Below, piece by piece: positions 7,656 to 15,695 of a stretch of 42,574 nucleotides of DNA. This stretch comes from Clostridium sulfidigenes (GTDB lineage Bacteria; Bacillota; Clostridia; Clostridiales; Clostridiaceae): NCBI RefSeq assembly GCF_000732635.1, contig NZ_JPMD01000041.1:1-42574 (forward strand), in the 5' to 3' direction. Both the position numbers and the translations under genes were made by a program. The stretch's first letter is position 1, and each line of letters starts with the position of its first letter. The notes under the pieces are model-generated. The model saw only the letters and a list, made by a program, of their open reading frames with translations. It was not told the DNA's origin and did no database searches.

Positions 7656-8792
7656 TTAATTAAGATTTAATATAGAATCGTCAGAATTAAAGGTATTTGC
7701 ATTGTATAAGAATAACATATCTGTTATATCCTTCGACTCAATTAACTCTTCCATATTATCCATGTAATACCTAAGATCTACCACGTCTATCTCTCCATAG
7801 TGGGAAATTAGAAAAGGTAGAAAACTATTGGCATAGGAATCTTTAACTACTAATAACTTCTTCTTTGGATCTCCTAAGGATTTAATATTAATATGTGAAT
7901 GATTTCCTCCTGTAAATACTTCATACTTATCCTTTTTATCTAAATTCTCACTGCTATATAAGGTAGTTGTTCTCTTTTGCTCAGTTATATAATTAACCAC
8001 CATTTCCCCATTTTCTTTAGGTATATATACATTTATACAATCTGGCTTTCCTCTCTTATCTCCTATTTTTGAAGTTAAGCTTCCATAAAAATCATTAGCA
8101 ACTAACTCAACCTGAAACTCTCCCTCTTTTTTAGGCTCTAGCCCCAAACTCTTACAAAATTCCACATAGGCAAGATAAGCCCCTTTGCTAGTCCAGTGAT
8201 GGTCTGTCCTATAGTATAGATATTTATCCTTATTATTTATAAGTGCATTATAGGGATTAATATATTTAACATTAGAACTTAACTTTCCTTCTATGTACTT
8301 CATATATTCCAACTGATTATCCACTGGTGCGTATTTAGGTAGCTTATCCTTTAGAATCTCTGTAGCTGTTGGTATCAGCATAAAGCTTGTATTTATATTT
8401 TCATGTTTCTTTACAAATTCATTAATAGCTAAAACCTTATGGTCAGTTTCTTCTTGTGCTCTCTCTTCAAAGTCTTCAATAAGTTGATTATTCTTTCCTA
8501 TAAATACATCATTACTTTCACTTTTACCCATTAGTTTATCTACCTTAGCCTTAGCATTTATAAATAAACCTCTTCCTGGAAATTGGTCTGATATATAACT
8601 CTCATAATGTTTAATATAGTCACCACTAAGAAGTGCTCCTAAAGAAAACTCTGGTCTACTAGCCAGATTTCTATTTTCTGCTTCCGAAAATGTTTTTTCT
8701 CTTCTTAATATATTACTTATAGACATTATAGCTATAAATAAGAGAAATACTACTGCCATTAGCCTTCTATTTACCTTGTTACTTTTATCCAT
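7656..8792 (-). CDS. DHHW-family (AlgX/DltD-like SGNH) extracytoplasmic protein
   Basis: This has about 378 residues with an N-terminal membrane anchor (LMAVVFLLFIAIMSISNIL) and an extracellular domain. The domain carries the family-naming DHHW motif in YYRTDHHWTSKGAYLAY and a later SGNH-like block VVKDSYANSFLPFL. Such proteins accept or transfer acyl groups delivered by an MBOAT protein onto exported glycans. The longest frame starts at 8849 (GTG) inside the MBOAT gene with no ribosome site. The ATG at 8792, 17 nt after the MBOAT stop and behind GAGTGAGAG, is preferred. It is the last gene of the four-gene operon. Confidence 0.85.
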   Translation of the reverse strand: MDKSNKVNRRLMAVVFLLFIAIMSISNILRREKTFSEAENRNLASRPEFSLGALLSGDYIKHYESYISDQFPGRGLFINAKAKVDKLMGKSESNDVFIGKNNQLIEDFEERAQEETDHKVLAINEFVKKHENINTSFMLIPTATEILKDKLPKYAPVDNQLEYMKYIEGKLSSNVKYINPYNALINNKDKYLYYRTDHHWTSKGAYLAYVEFCKSLGLEPKKEGEFQVELVANDFYGSLTSKIGDKRGKPDCINVYIPKENGEMVVNYITEQKRTTTLYSSENLDKKDKYEVFTGGNHSHINIKSLGDPKKKLLVVKDSYANSFLPFLISHYGEIDVVDLRYYMDNMEELIESKDITDMLFLYNANTFNSDDSILNLN

Positions 8793-8811
8793 TTCTCTCA
8801 CTCTGCTTTCT

Positions 8812-10218
8812 TTAAAATCTAAAATATAGGAAAGGATTATAACTTTCACTAACTAAATAAACTATAGATAAAATTAATACTAACATATTCATAGCTATAA
8901 CTATATATACGCCCTTTAACTTATAATTCTTTTTTATATATGCAATTAAATTTTTAATCAAAGGCGTAGAGCAAATAATTGCTATTACTATAAGTATTAG
9001 ATTTGTTTTCAAAGTATATTTAGCCATATTATCCATAAATATATTTTTTCCCATTCCAAACATAAGCTTTATGTAATTTAGAGCATCATTAACCTTTGAT
9101 GTATCAAAGAATACCCAGCTTATAATTACTAAAACTACAGTATACATATGAGCAATAGCATCAGGGACTTTATTAAGAATTTTTCCTAAAAATAATTTTT
9201 CAAGGAATATGAATACTCCAAAATATAGGCCCCAAATTACAAAATTCCAACTAGCTCCATGCCATAGTCCTGTGGCAAACCATACTATAAGTAAATTTCT
9301 AAATTGTACAGCCTTCCCTCTTCTATTTCCTCCTAAAGGAATATATATATAATCCCTAAACCATGAACCTAGGGATATGTGCCATCTTCTCCAAAACTCA
9401 CTGATACTCTTAGACATATAGGGATGATTAAAGTTCTCCAAAAATTCAAATCCAAACATCTTTCCAAGACCTATTGCCATATCAGAGTAACCACTAAAAT
9501 CAAAATATATTTGTAGTGTAAAGGCAATTATACCTATCCAAGCTGTTAATATAGATAATTCTTCAATAGGAAGCCCCTTAATAGAAGTCCAAATCATGCC
9601 TATATTGTTAGCAATAAGAACCTTTTTTCCCATACCTCCAATAAATCTTTCTACCCCTTCTCCAAATTTATCTATAGACTCACTTCTGTTATTAAGTTGA
9701 TCTTCTATATCACTATATTGGACAATTGGTCCAGCTACTAGTTGCGGAAACATAGTAATGTATGCCCCAAAATTTATAATGTTTCTTTGTGCAACCACCT
9801 TTCCCATATATACGTCTGCTACATAGGATATGAGCTGGAATGTATAAAAAGATATTCCCAGTGGTAAGGGTAAATTCCTTATTTGAAGATTAACACCAAA
9901 AATTCCATTGATATTATCAATTAAAAATCCATAATACTTAAAGAAGAATAAAAAACTTAAATTTAGTACAATTACAGTAATAAATATAGCTGTTCTTTTT
10001 TCACTATCTTCCTTATTTGCCTCTATCATAAGGCCACCTATATAATCAATTAATATGGACCCTATCATTAAGAAGATATATATAGGTTCTCCCCAAGCGT
10101 AAAAAATCAAACTCATTATAAGAATTACTAGATTTTTAAATTTCCTAGGACATATATAATAAATTATTAAGGTAATTGGTAAAAACATAAATAAAAATAT
10201 CAAACTACTAAAAACCAA
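8812..10218 (-). CDS. MBOAT-family O-acyltransferase (AlgI/DltB-like)
   Basis: This is a polytopic membrane protein of about 468 residues. It carries the diagnostic cytosolic block EFWRRWHISLGSWFRDYIYI and the catalytic histidine region LWHGASWNFVIWGLYFGVF. Family members move acyl groups, usually acetyl, across the membrane to modify surface polysaccharide or teichoic acid. The longest frame begins with GTG at 10227, which overlaps GGAG. The TTG at 10218 has an 8-nt spacing and yields the classic AlgI N-terminus (M)VFSSLIFLFMFLP, so it is chosen. It sits between DUF4358 and DHHW genes. Confidence 0.92.
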   Translation of the reverse strand: MVFSSLIFLFMFLPITLIIYYICPRKFKNLVILIMSLIFYAWGEPIYIFLMIGSILIDYIGGLMIEANKEDSEKRTAIFITVIVLNLSFLFFFKYYGFLIDNINGIFGVNLQIRNLPLPLGISFYTFQLISYVADVYMGKVVAQRNIINFGAYITMFPQLVAGPIVQYSDIEDQLNNRSESIDKFGEGVERFIGGMGKKVLIANNIGMIWTSIKGLPIEELSILTAWIGIIAFTLQIYFDFSGYSDMAIGLGKMFGFEFLENFNHPYMSKSISEFWRRWHISLGSWFRDYIYIPLGGNRRGKAVQFRNLLIVWFATGLWHGASWNFVIWGLYFGVFIFLEKLFLGKILNKVPDAIAHMYTVVLVIISWVFFDTSKVNDALNYIKLMFGMGKNIFMDNMAKYTLKTNLILIVIAIICSTPLIKNLIAYIKKNYKLKGVYIVIAMNMLVLILSIVYLVSESYNPFLYFRF

Positions 10219-10246
10219 ATTAATCACTCCAATTAAAATATACTTA

Positions 10247-10720
10247 CTACTTAAATTCTTTATTTATTGCTGCTTCTATGGTTGCCGAATCTCTTGAAAT
10301 GATCAATATTAAGTACTTTCCTTTTATATCTAATACACGATTACTTATTATGTCATATTCATCGGGCCTATAGCTATTAAAACTATCGGATTGTTTTTTT
10401 ATTCTTCCCTCAACTTTGACCTTTAACTGCTGTATAACTTCTTCACTTTTCCCTTTCAATACGAGAACTTCATTAGCATCCATATTACTCTTAGGTGCGT
10501 ATAAAATAAAATCTTCTATTTCATTTTTACTTATGTAATATAACTTTCTTAGCTTTGAACTATCACCTATATCCATCTGTTCATCATCTATAACCTGTGA
10601 AAGATTCTTTCTTAAGCTATCCATATCTGCATCTTTAACTTTAAGAACTTGGTACAGGGCTATAAATGTAATTAATACTGTTGCTATCAATATATAATAA
10701 TAATTTTTATACTTTTTCAT
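10247..10720 (-). CDS. DUF4358-domain lipoprotein-like/membrane-anchored protein
   Basis: This 157-residue protein has one N-terminal helix (YYYILIATVLITFIALYQVL) and an extracytoplasmic domain. The domain has the DUF4358-like pattern DFILYAPKSNMDANEVLVLKG and YLILIISRDS. There is no lipobox cysteine, so it is a signal-anchor protein. AGGAG overlaps the SGNH stop codon and leads to the ATG at 10720. DUF4358 genes recur next to MBOAT/SGNH genes in Firmicutes, which suggests a structural or accessory role in acylation. No enzymatic residues are evident. Confidence 0.75.
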   Translation of the reverse strand: MKKYKNYYYILIATVLITFIALYQVLKVKDADMDSLRKNLSQVIDDEQMDIGDSSKLRKLYYISKNEIEDFILYAPKSNMDANEVLVLKGKSEEVIQQLKVKVEGRIKKQSDSFNSYRPDEYDIISNRVLDIKGKYLILIISRDSATIEAAINKEFK

Positions 10721-10729
10721 ATTTATCTC

Positions 10730-11518
10730 CTAATTATTTGATGTAATTCCTTGGTGTAAATAAGATAACCATTTTAAATAAAAATCATATTTTAAGTGTA
10801 TACCATCTTGCTCATAGAGCTCAGCCTTATCCCTTACCAATACATCAATATTTAAATAATTAACTGCTGTTTCTTCACTTACTTCATAAACTAATTTTCT
10901 AAACTCATCTAAATTAGTATTAGTAAGCCTTCCATTAGTTTCTATAGCCCTATCCATAACTGGTAGAGGTGCTTGTATGTATATATTAGTATTAGGTAAT
11001 TTTGTCTTAATATCATTTATAAATTCTAAGTAATGAGCCTTAAACTTATCTGGACCCCCAGGTCCACCTCCATCAAATTCTATTACATCATTCATTCCAT
11101 ATAAAAGTACTACATTCTTAGGCTGTAAAGATACAACTTTATCTATGTTTTCTTTTCCTTTAACTACAGTATCTCCCTTATTACTTATTACATTATATTG
11201 ATTTACTAGCTCCATCTCCATAAGACCTTCTGTGATAGAATCTCCCATAAACACTGTATTCTCATAGAACTTATAAAAATCAACATCTTTATCTTCTACC
11301 ACAACTTCAGGAGTATGATGTTTCTCTATCTTATCCTGGATTACACTTAAATCAGCCTGTTCTAAATCCTTCAAGTGCTTTCTCCCTAATAGTACTCTTT
11401 GTTTTTCATTCATATGGACCTTTTTATTCTCTATAAAGGTATGTATACCTATTGCTGCTATTATCACTACTAATATTATTCCTATAATTGTCATAATTCG
11501 AAAACTTCTTTTCTTCAT
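10730..11518 (-). CDS. SGNH/GDSL-family hydrolase, membrane-anchored
   Basis: This 262-residue protein has an N-terminal helix (IMTIIGIILVVIIAAIGIHTF) and an exported SGNH esterase fold. Block I is VFMGDSITEG with the nucleophilic serine, block III is LLYGMNDV, and block V is DGIHLKYDFY with the Asp-His pair. It is first in the operon with DUF4358, MBOAT and DHHW genes, so it is a likely O-acetylesterase or O-acetyltransferase acting on the same surface glycan. The ATG at 11518 follows GAGGAAG. Confidence 0.88.
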   Translation of the reverse strand: MKKRSFRIMTIIGIILVVIIAAIGIHTFIENKKVHMNEKQRVLLGRKHLKDLEQADLSVIQDKIEKHHTPEVVVEDKDVDFYKFYENTVFMGDSITEGLMEMELVNQYNVISNKGDTVVKGKENIDKVVSLQPKNVVLLYGMNDVIEFDGGGPGGPDKFKAHYLEFINDIKTKLPNTNIYIQAPLPVMDRAIETNGRLTNTNLDEFRKLVYEVSEETAVNYLNIDVLVRDKAELYEQDGIHLKYDFYLKWLSYLHQGITSNN

Positions 11519-11630
11519 GTTATCTTCCTCTTCTGTCTAATATTTATCTTCCTTAATCATTCTAATACAACAAACTTAATATTTGGTTACAAAATCCTTA
11601 CGTTTCAAAAAAACTTTCCTTCACATAAAG

Positions 11631-11658
11631 AAACCTAAGCATAGATATACTTAGGTTT
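11631..11658 (-). terminator. Intrinsic terminator of queT
   Basis: The stem AACCTAAG/CTTAGGTT with a 10-nt loop has T-rich sequence after it on the minus strand and a T-run on the plus strand. It lies about 55 nt past the queT stop. Confidence 0.7.
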
Positions 11659-11713
11659 TTTCATCATTATAATAGTATATGATTCTCAAAATTTTAATAC
11701 TTTTTAGGTTATC

Positions 11714-12241
11714 CTAGTTAAGCTTTAATATATCACTTAAATTCTCATTTTTAATAATAAATTTAAATACTAAAACTCCTATAATTGAAACTACTACAAA
11801 TTCTCCTATGGCAACTTGTAATACAGAAAGCCAAAATGGTAGATTTATCATGTAGTAAAGTTCTGCTCCTATAATTAAAGCATTCGAAATAGTTGCCCAT
11901 AAAGATGCTATAAATAGTACAAGTGTTTTATTATAGCCTTCTTTTTTAGTTAAAACCTTCTTAGTTTGCCAAATTAAAACTAGAGCTATTAAACTAGCTA
12001 AGCTTCCAAATATCATATCTACTATTGCCATAGGGCTAAGTAGAAAATTTGAAATGGCACATCCTATAGTTAAGGCTGGAATATATAGTGGGTCTATAAA
12101 TGCCAAAAGTACCATTACCTCTGATAATCTAAATTGAATATTTCCAAAGGCAAAGGGTGCGATAACAGCAGTAACCGCTACATAAGTAGCTATAATTAGA
12201 GCCATCTTTAATAATTTTTTAGTATTGTTGCTAGTATTCAT
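11714..12241 (-). CDS. queT: QueT-family transporter (queuosine precursor ECF S-component type)
   Basis: This 175-residue protein has six predicted helices. The signature APFAFGNIQFRLSEVMVLLAF at about 27-47 identifies the QueT family (COG4708). These are substrate-binding S components for preQ1 or a related queuosine precursor and use a shared ECF energising module encoded elsewhere. GAGGAGG sits 11 nt before the ATG. The gene stands alone behind a long leader, consistent with riboswitch control, which is common for this family. Confidence 0.9.
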   Translation of the reverse strand: MNTSNNTKKLLKMALIIATYVAVTAVIAPFAFGNIQFRLSEVMVLLAFIDPLYIPALTIGCAISNFLLSPMAIVDMIFGSLASLIALVLIWQTKKVLTKKEGYNKTLVLFIASLWATISNALIIGAELYYMINLPFWLSVLQVAIGEFVVVSIIGVLVFKFIIKNENLSDILKLN

Positions 12242-12440
12242 AAATATAATACCCTCCTCATTTTTTAATAGTGTAAGCTCTTAGCCTTACTAGATTCATA
12301 TATTGCCCTATTTAACCCCATACAAACCTACTAATAAAATAATGAGTCTAGCTATGTCACCTCACTAGCTCCGCACCTATCTTTAACTCAGCATTTTCTT
12401 TATCTAAAAAATACCACCCCATATTTATTGGTGATTAAAT
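12242..12440 (-). promoter_or_regulatory. Long structured 5' leader of queT, candidate riboswitch of unassigned class
   Basis: The 200 nt before queT hold no reading frame. They contain GC-richer, fold-prone segments in an AT-rich context: GATAGGTGCGGAGC, then CTAG/CTAG and TGAG/CTCA complements (12344-12368), and GTAAG-8 nt-CTTAC about 25 nt before the ribosome site. queT genes are frequently controlled by preQ1 riboswitches. I do not see the preQ1-I consensus (C-rich loop plus A-rich tail with CUAA) or the preQ1-II consensus, so the class is left open. Confidence 0.4.
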
Positions 12441-12485
12441 TATATACTCCTATAATATATATTTATATATATTATAGAAAAAATA

Positions 12486-12511
12486 AAGGCCGTCATCCAA
12501 ATGACAGCCTT
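12486..12511 (-). terminator. Intrinsic terminator
   Basis: On the minus strand, AAGGC-T-GTCAT-TTGG-ATGAC-G-GCCTT is followed by TATTTTTT. It lies between the propeller-fusion gene (stop at 12743) and the queT leader. It may end that gene's transcript or act as an attenuator for queT. Confidence 0.8.
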
Positions 12512-12742
12512 GTAATCCTTGTACATAAATAAAGCTCTACCTTTTTATGATGAGCTAATTAAAAGATTTCAATGCCGTAGTTTTATTTAAAGACAGGAGG
12601 CTTACGAACTGTCACTCTTATTTTGTTCAATCTCATTATATAATGTAAAGTGTTGAATTTCAAGTGTTTCAGAGATTTTCAGAAGATTAATTTTATTATT
12701 TATTCTCATGTAATATTGATATTTTCTATTTACATATTATCT
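12512..12742 (-). other. Intergenic stretch with a hairpin and a 17-codon frame
   Basis: The strand-paired arms GACAG/CTGTC lie at 12592-12596 and 12609-12613. On the minus strand an ATG opens a 17-codon frame, MRLNKIRVTVRKPPVFK, spanning this hairpin, but no ribosome site precedes it. I regard it as a possible small RNA or dispersed repeat rather than a proven peptide. Nothing else is visible here. Confidence 0.3.
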
Positions 12743-14725
12743 TTAATTTAATTCTGTAATATCTTTTTCTTCTGCTAAACCAATTCTCCATTGTCCCGAT
12801 TTACTCCTTGCGGAATAATAAAGCAAATATCTATTTTTCAATCTTACTAAGCTTGATTTATATAGAGTACCGTTATCAAAAGACTCTTCACCTTCTGAAG
12901 GATTGAATAAATTTTTCATTGGTAAAAAATTGACTCCATCTTTTGACACAGCATAATACAAGCCTTGATTTCCCACTTCATTATTATTATAGCCGTTAAT
13001 AACTATCTCATATCCTAAATCTGTTTTTATTAAATCATGATGCCATAGATGAAATGTAGATAGCTTGTCTTGAAATTTACATACCTGAATATCCTTAAAG
13101 TTTTTAAAATCATTAGTTTCAGTATAATATAAATCACTACTATAGTTAGAAAACCATATTTTATATACACCTTTATCATAAATTATAATTGGTGACACAT
13201 AGTCATATTTTTTATTAAAGGTATCGGGGGCTAGAACTAATTCTTTATCACTCCACCTTATGCCATCCTTACTTTTCATTACATAAACCATATTAGTACA
13301 ATTATCTGTATTTTTATTATTACTACAAGGTGGATTATATCTAAAATACACTTCTAATATATCATCCACTAAACAAATATTTATATCAGAGTAATGACCT
13401 CCATTTGCAACATCTTTAGGAATATCTAAAGGATTTTTAGAGCCTTTTAAATAATTAAAATTACTTCCATCATTACTTACTAATATTTGTGGATTTTCAT
13501 AGTCATCATTCCCATTAGGGTAAGGTGTTAGTCCCATCAAATACTTATATCCATTCCAACCATTTTGGGTATATAAAACATCTGGATGAACTGCTTGATT
13601 ACTTCCATCATAAGTTGGAGTTACTAAAGGACTTTTAGCATTAGTATAAAATTTACCCCAAGATGGTACAATTAATAAATCCTCGCTAACAGCTCTTTCA
13701 TTCCCTACAGCAATAACATGATTTATATAATTTCCCTTTTCAATCATAAATTCTTCCATAGGTTTATTTAACATTTTTGAACCAACATCAATTAAAGGCA
13801 TATTGAGAACACCACTTGCTGCACATGCTGATATAAATTCCGATGGGTTATTACTTGAAGCCATCATAATTTCACCATAATGATATAAACTTATATTCTT
13901 AGTCATTAACTTTAAATCTACATTTTTAAAATAATTAGGTATATCTATTTTTTTCATCTTAAGATTAGAAAATGTCCTATATAAAGTATCCTCATTTCCT
14001 GCAAAATATATAGTTGAATTATTTTTACTTCTTAGAAATTTATATGTTGACAAATAATTATCTGATATTATTACTGGTGTCTCATTCATTATTCCAATGT
14101 ATGATAATAACATTACTTCTTTAAGATTATCACCTTTTGAAAGAATATATGTATTATTACCTTTAAATTCTTCTGCAATTCTGATGCTAAGATTAGTACT
14201 ATTCTTTTCTTGAAATCTATTTACTTCTAATCCCTTTTCTACAAGTTCATTTTCTATATTCTTAGTAATTGAATTTTCTTCTCCAATTATAATTATTTTA
14301 GTTGATTGTAATCTACTAATCTCATTCTTTACTAAATCACTCAACACTTCTCCTTCATTTAAAAGGATTGGTGCATTATACTTTTTACTTAGTGATAAGG
14401 ATAAACATCCTTCCATAAAATTTTTATTATTTATTATAATCGACATATCAGAACTTTTCCATATTTTTTGACACATACTTATAGCTGTTTTTTCAGGATT
14501 TTCTTCAGTAAATCGACTTACTTCTAACATGTCTTTATGATTTGCTAAATTCACACTATTACTATTTGCCATAGTGCTAATAGCCTGTTCATTATTTTTA
14601 GACCAATTGTTTAACAACTTAAAAAAATAAACTCCTATAATTACAATACATATACTCACTATTGGTATTATAAATCGTATAATCCTCTTTTTAATAAATT
14701 TTCTACGCCTTTTACTTTTTCTCAT
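12743..14725 (-). CDS. Membrane-anchored cell-wall-binding-repeat / glycosidase-like beta-propeller fusion
   Basis: This 660-residue protein has a very basic N-terminus and one membrane helix (about 16-37). Residues about 60-345 hold three CWB2-like (PF04122) repeats, each with a pattern such as IIINNKNFMEGCLSLSLSKK, APILLNEGEV and IIIIGEENSI. Residues about 350-655 form a propeller-like domain with DG-containing blades (VSNDGSNFNYL, KSKDGIRWSDK, VSKDGVNFLPM) and a motif starting HPDVLYTQNGWNGYKY followed by TPYP and YENP. That motif recalls GH43/GH130-like proteins. A role in surface glycan binding or hydrolysis is inferred; catalytic acids were not assigned. The ATG at 14725 lacks a strong ribosome site. 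Confidence 0.7.
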   Translation of the reverse strand: MRKSKRRRKFIKKRIIRFIIPIVSICIVIIGVYFFKLLNNWSKNNEQAISTMANSNSVNLANHKDMLEVSRFTEENPEKTAISMCQKIWKSSDMSIIINNKNFMEGCLSLSLSKKYNAPILLNEGEVLSDLVKNEISRLQSTKIIIIGEENSITKNIENELVEKGLEVNRFQEKNSTNLSIRIAEEFKGNNTYILSKGDNLKEVMLLSYIGIMNETPVIISDNYLSTYKFLRSKNNSTIYFAGNEDTLYRTFSNLKMKKIDIPNYFKNVDLKLMTKNISLYHYGEIMMASSNNPSEFISACAASGVLNMPLIDVGSKMLNKPMEEFMIEKGNYINHVIAVGNERAVSEDLLIVPSWGKFYTNAKSPLVTPTYDGSNQAVHPDVLYTQNGWNGYKYLMGLTPYPNGNDDYENPQILVSNDGSNFNYLKGSKNPLDIPKDVANGGHYSDINICLVDDILEVYFRYNPPCSNNKNTDNCTNMVYVMKSKDGIRWSDKELVLAPDTFNKKYDYVSPIIIYDKGVYKIWFSNYSSDLYYTETNDFKNFKDIQVCKFQDKLSTFHLWHHDLIKTDLGYEIVINGYNNNEVGNQGLYYAVSKDGVNFLPMKNLFNPSEGEESFDNGTLYKSSLVRLKNRYLLYYSARSKSGQWRIGLAEEKDITELN

Positions 14726-14911
14726 ATTAATACTCCATTTACCTTATTTTTATATTTAATATATTATTTAACAAAAATTATATATTAAGTAATATCAACT
14801 ATTTAATTATACATGGTAAGTAGGTGTGAAATATTACATTAACATTACAATTTTTGAATATATAACCTTTTATTATGGTAAATAAGTGACTAGTATATAA
14901 TTGTGAACACA

Positions 14912-14942
14912 AAAAAGCCAAGAATTAAATTCTCAGCTTTTT
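14912..14942. terminator. Intrinsic terminator of the 148-residue gene
   Basis: The stem AAAAAGC-AAGAAT/ATTCT-GCTTTTT has a short loop. A/T runs lie on both sides, 35 nt past the stop on the minus strand. Confidence 0.75.
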
Positions 14943-14976
14943 CTCCTCTAAAATATCCTTTATAATTTTTATATGA

Positions 14977-15423
14977 TTAATTAAGTCTTTTTCCAATTTC
15001 TTCGAGGCAAGCTTTTGCTTTATTCATTATTGGAATTAACTTACCCTTTTTATCTTCTTTAATTTTACTAATACTTTTATCTAAATCTTCATACTTTCTT
15101 TCAATAATTCGTTTTGTAATGTCTGGATACTCCTTTAGCAGCTCTATATCACTTTCATTTATATTATCATACATAACCATGTCATTTATGGCATCTGCCA
15201 CTCTATTATATATATTTATTTTAATTAAGGTTGGTGAATCATCCTTTGCACGATCAAACTCCTTTTTCCTAACAAACCATGGTTCAGGAATATCTTTTTC
15301 AAGGTTATCAGCTTCACTTTCAAAAATAACTAGATTTTTAATGCACTCTCTATGTTCGATGACATCAAAATATCCTAAATATTCAGTCTTTTTAACTCTT
15401 TTTATTATTTCTTTAAATTCCAT
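14977..15423 (-). CDS. Hypothetical 148-residue soluble protein
   Basis: I do not recognise the family. The protein is highly charged and mostly helical, with no signal peptide or membrane helix. The N-terminal half contains an unusual EADNLEKDIPEPWFVRKKEF segment. The C-terminal ~60 residues are Lys/Glu-rich and may form a coiled coil (ITKRIIERKYEDLDKSISKI). The ATG at 15423 follows AAGGAAG at good spacing. It has its own terminator, so it is probably monocistronic. It is divergent from the phosphate transporter pair. Confidence 0.7.
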   Translation of the reverse strand: MEFKEIIKRVKKTEYLGYFDVIEHRECIKNLVIFESEADNLEKDIPEPWFVRKKEFDRAKDDSPTLIKINIYNRVADAINDMVMYDNINESDIELLKEYPDITKRIIERKYEDLDKSISKIKEDKKGKLIPIMNKAKACLEEIGKRLN

Positions 15424-15550
15424 AAGCCCACTTCCTTTCTTATATTATATAATTCTAGGCTTCTTTAAACATTCCTTCTATATTATATACATTATTTTTC
15501 ACTAAAATACACAAAATAAGTTTATCAACTTTTTGAAGAATATATACTTT

Positions 15551-15590
15551 GTTAAGTTTAAGTTAATTTTAATTTAATTATTGTTAAATT
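15551..15590 (+). promoter_or_regulatory. Pho-box-like phased GTTAA repeats before the first Na/Pi transporter
   Basis: GTTAA direct repeats begin at 15551, 15562 and 15583, with a TTTAA at 15573, giving about 11-bp phasing. The same arrangement recurs before the second transporter. B. subtilis PhoP boxes are TTAACA-type hexamers spaced at 11 bp, so PhoP/PhoB control is a reasonable inference. Confidence 0.6.
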
Positions 15591-15695
15591 AAAGAGTTTT
15601 ATATTACTATTAAGTTAGTTTTATTGTATCTTTAATATTGTGTTTTTAAAATCAATATTTTTTAAGTATATAATTATTTACTGGAGGGTTACCAT

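Noticed and set aside
12242..12440. TPP, lysine, M-box or preQ1 riboswitch before queT
   Set aside because: Isolated words such as GGGGTG, ATGCTGAG and AGGTGCGG resemble parts of these aptamers, but the remaining conserved elements are absent or in the wrong order.
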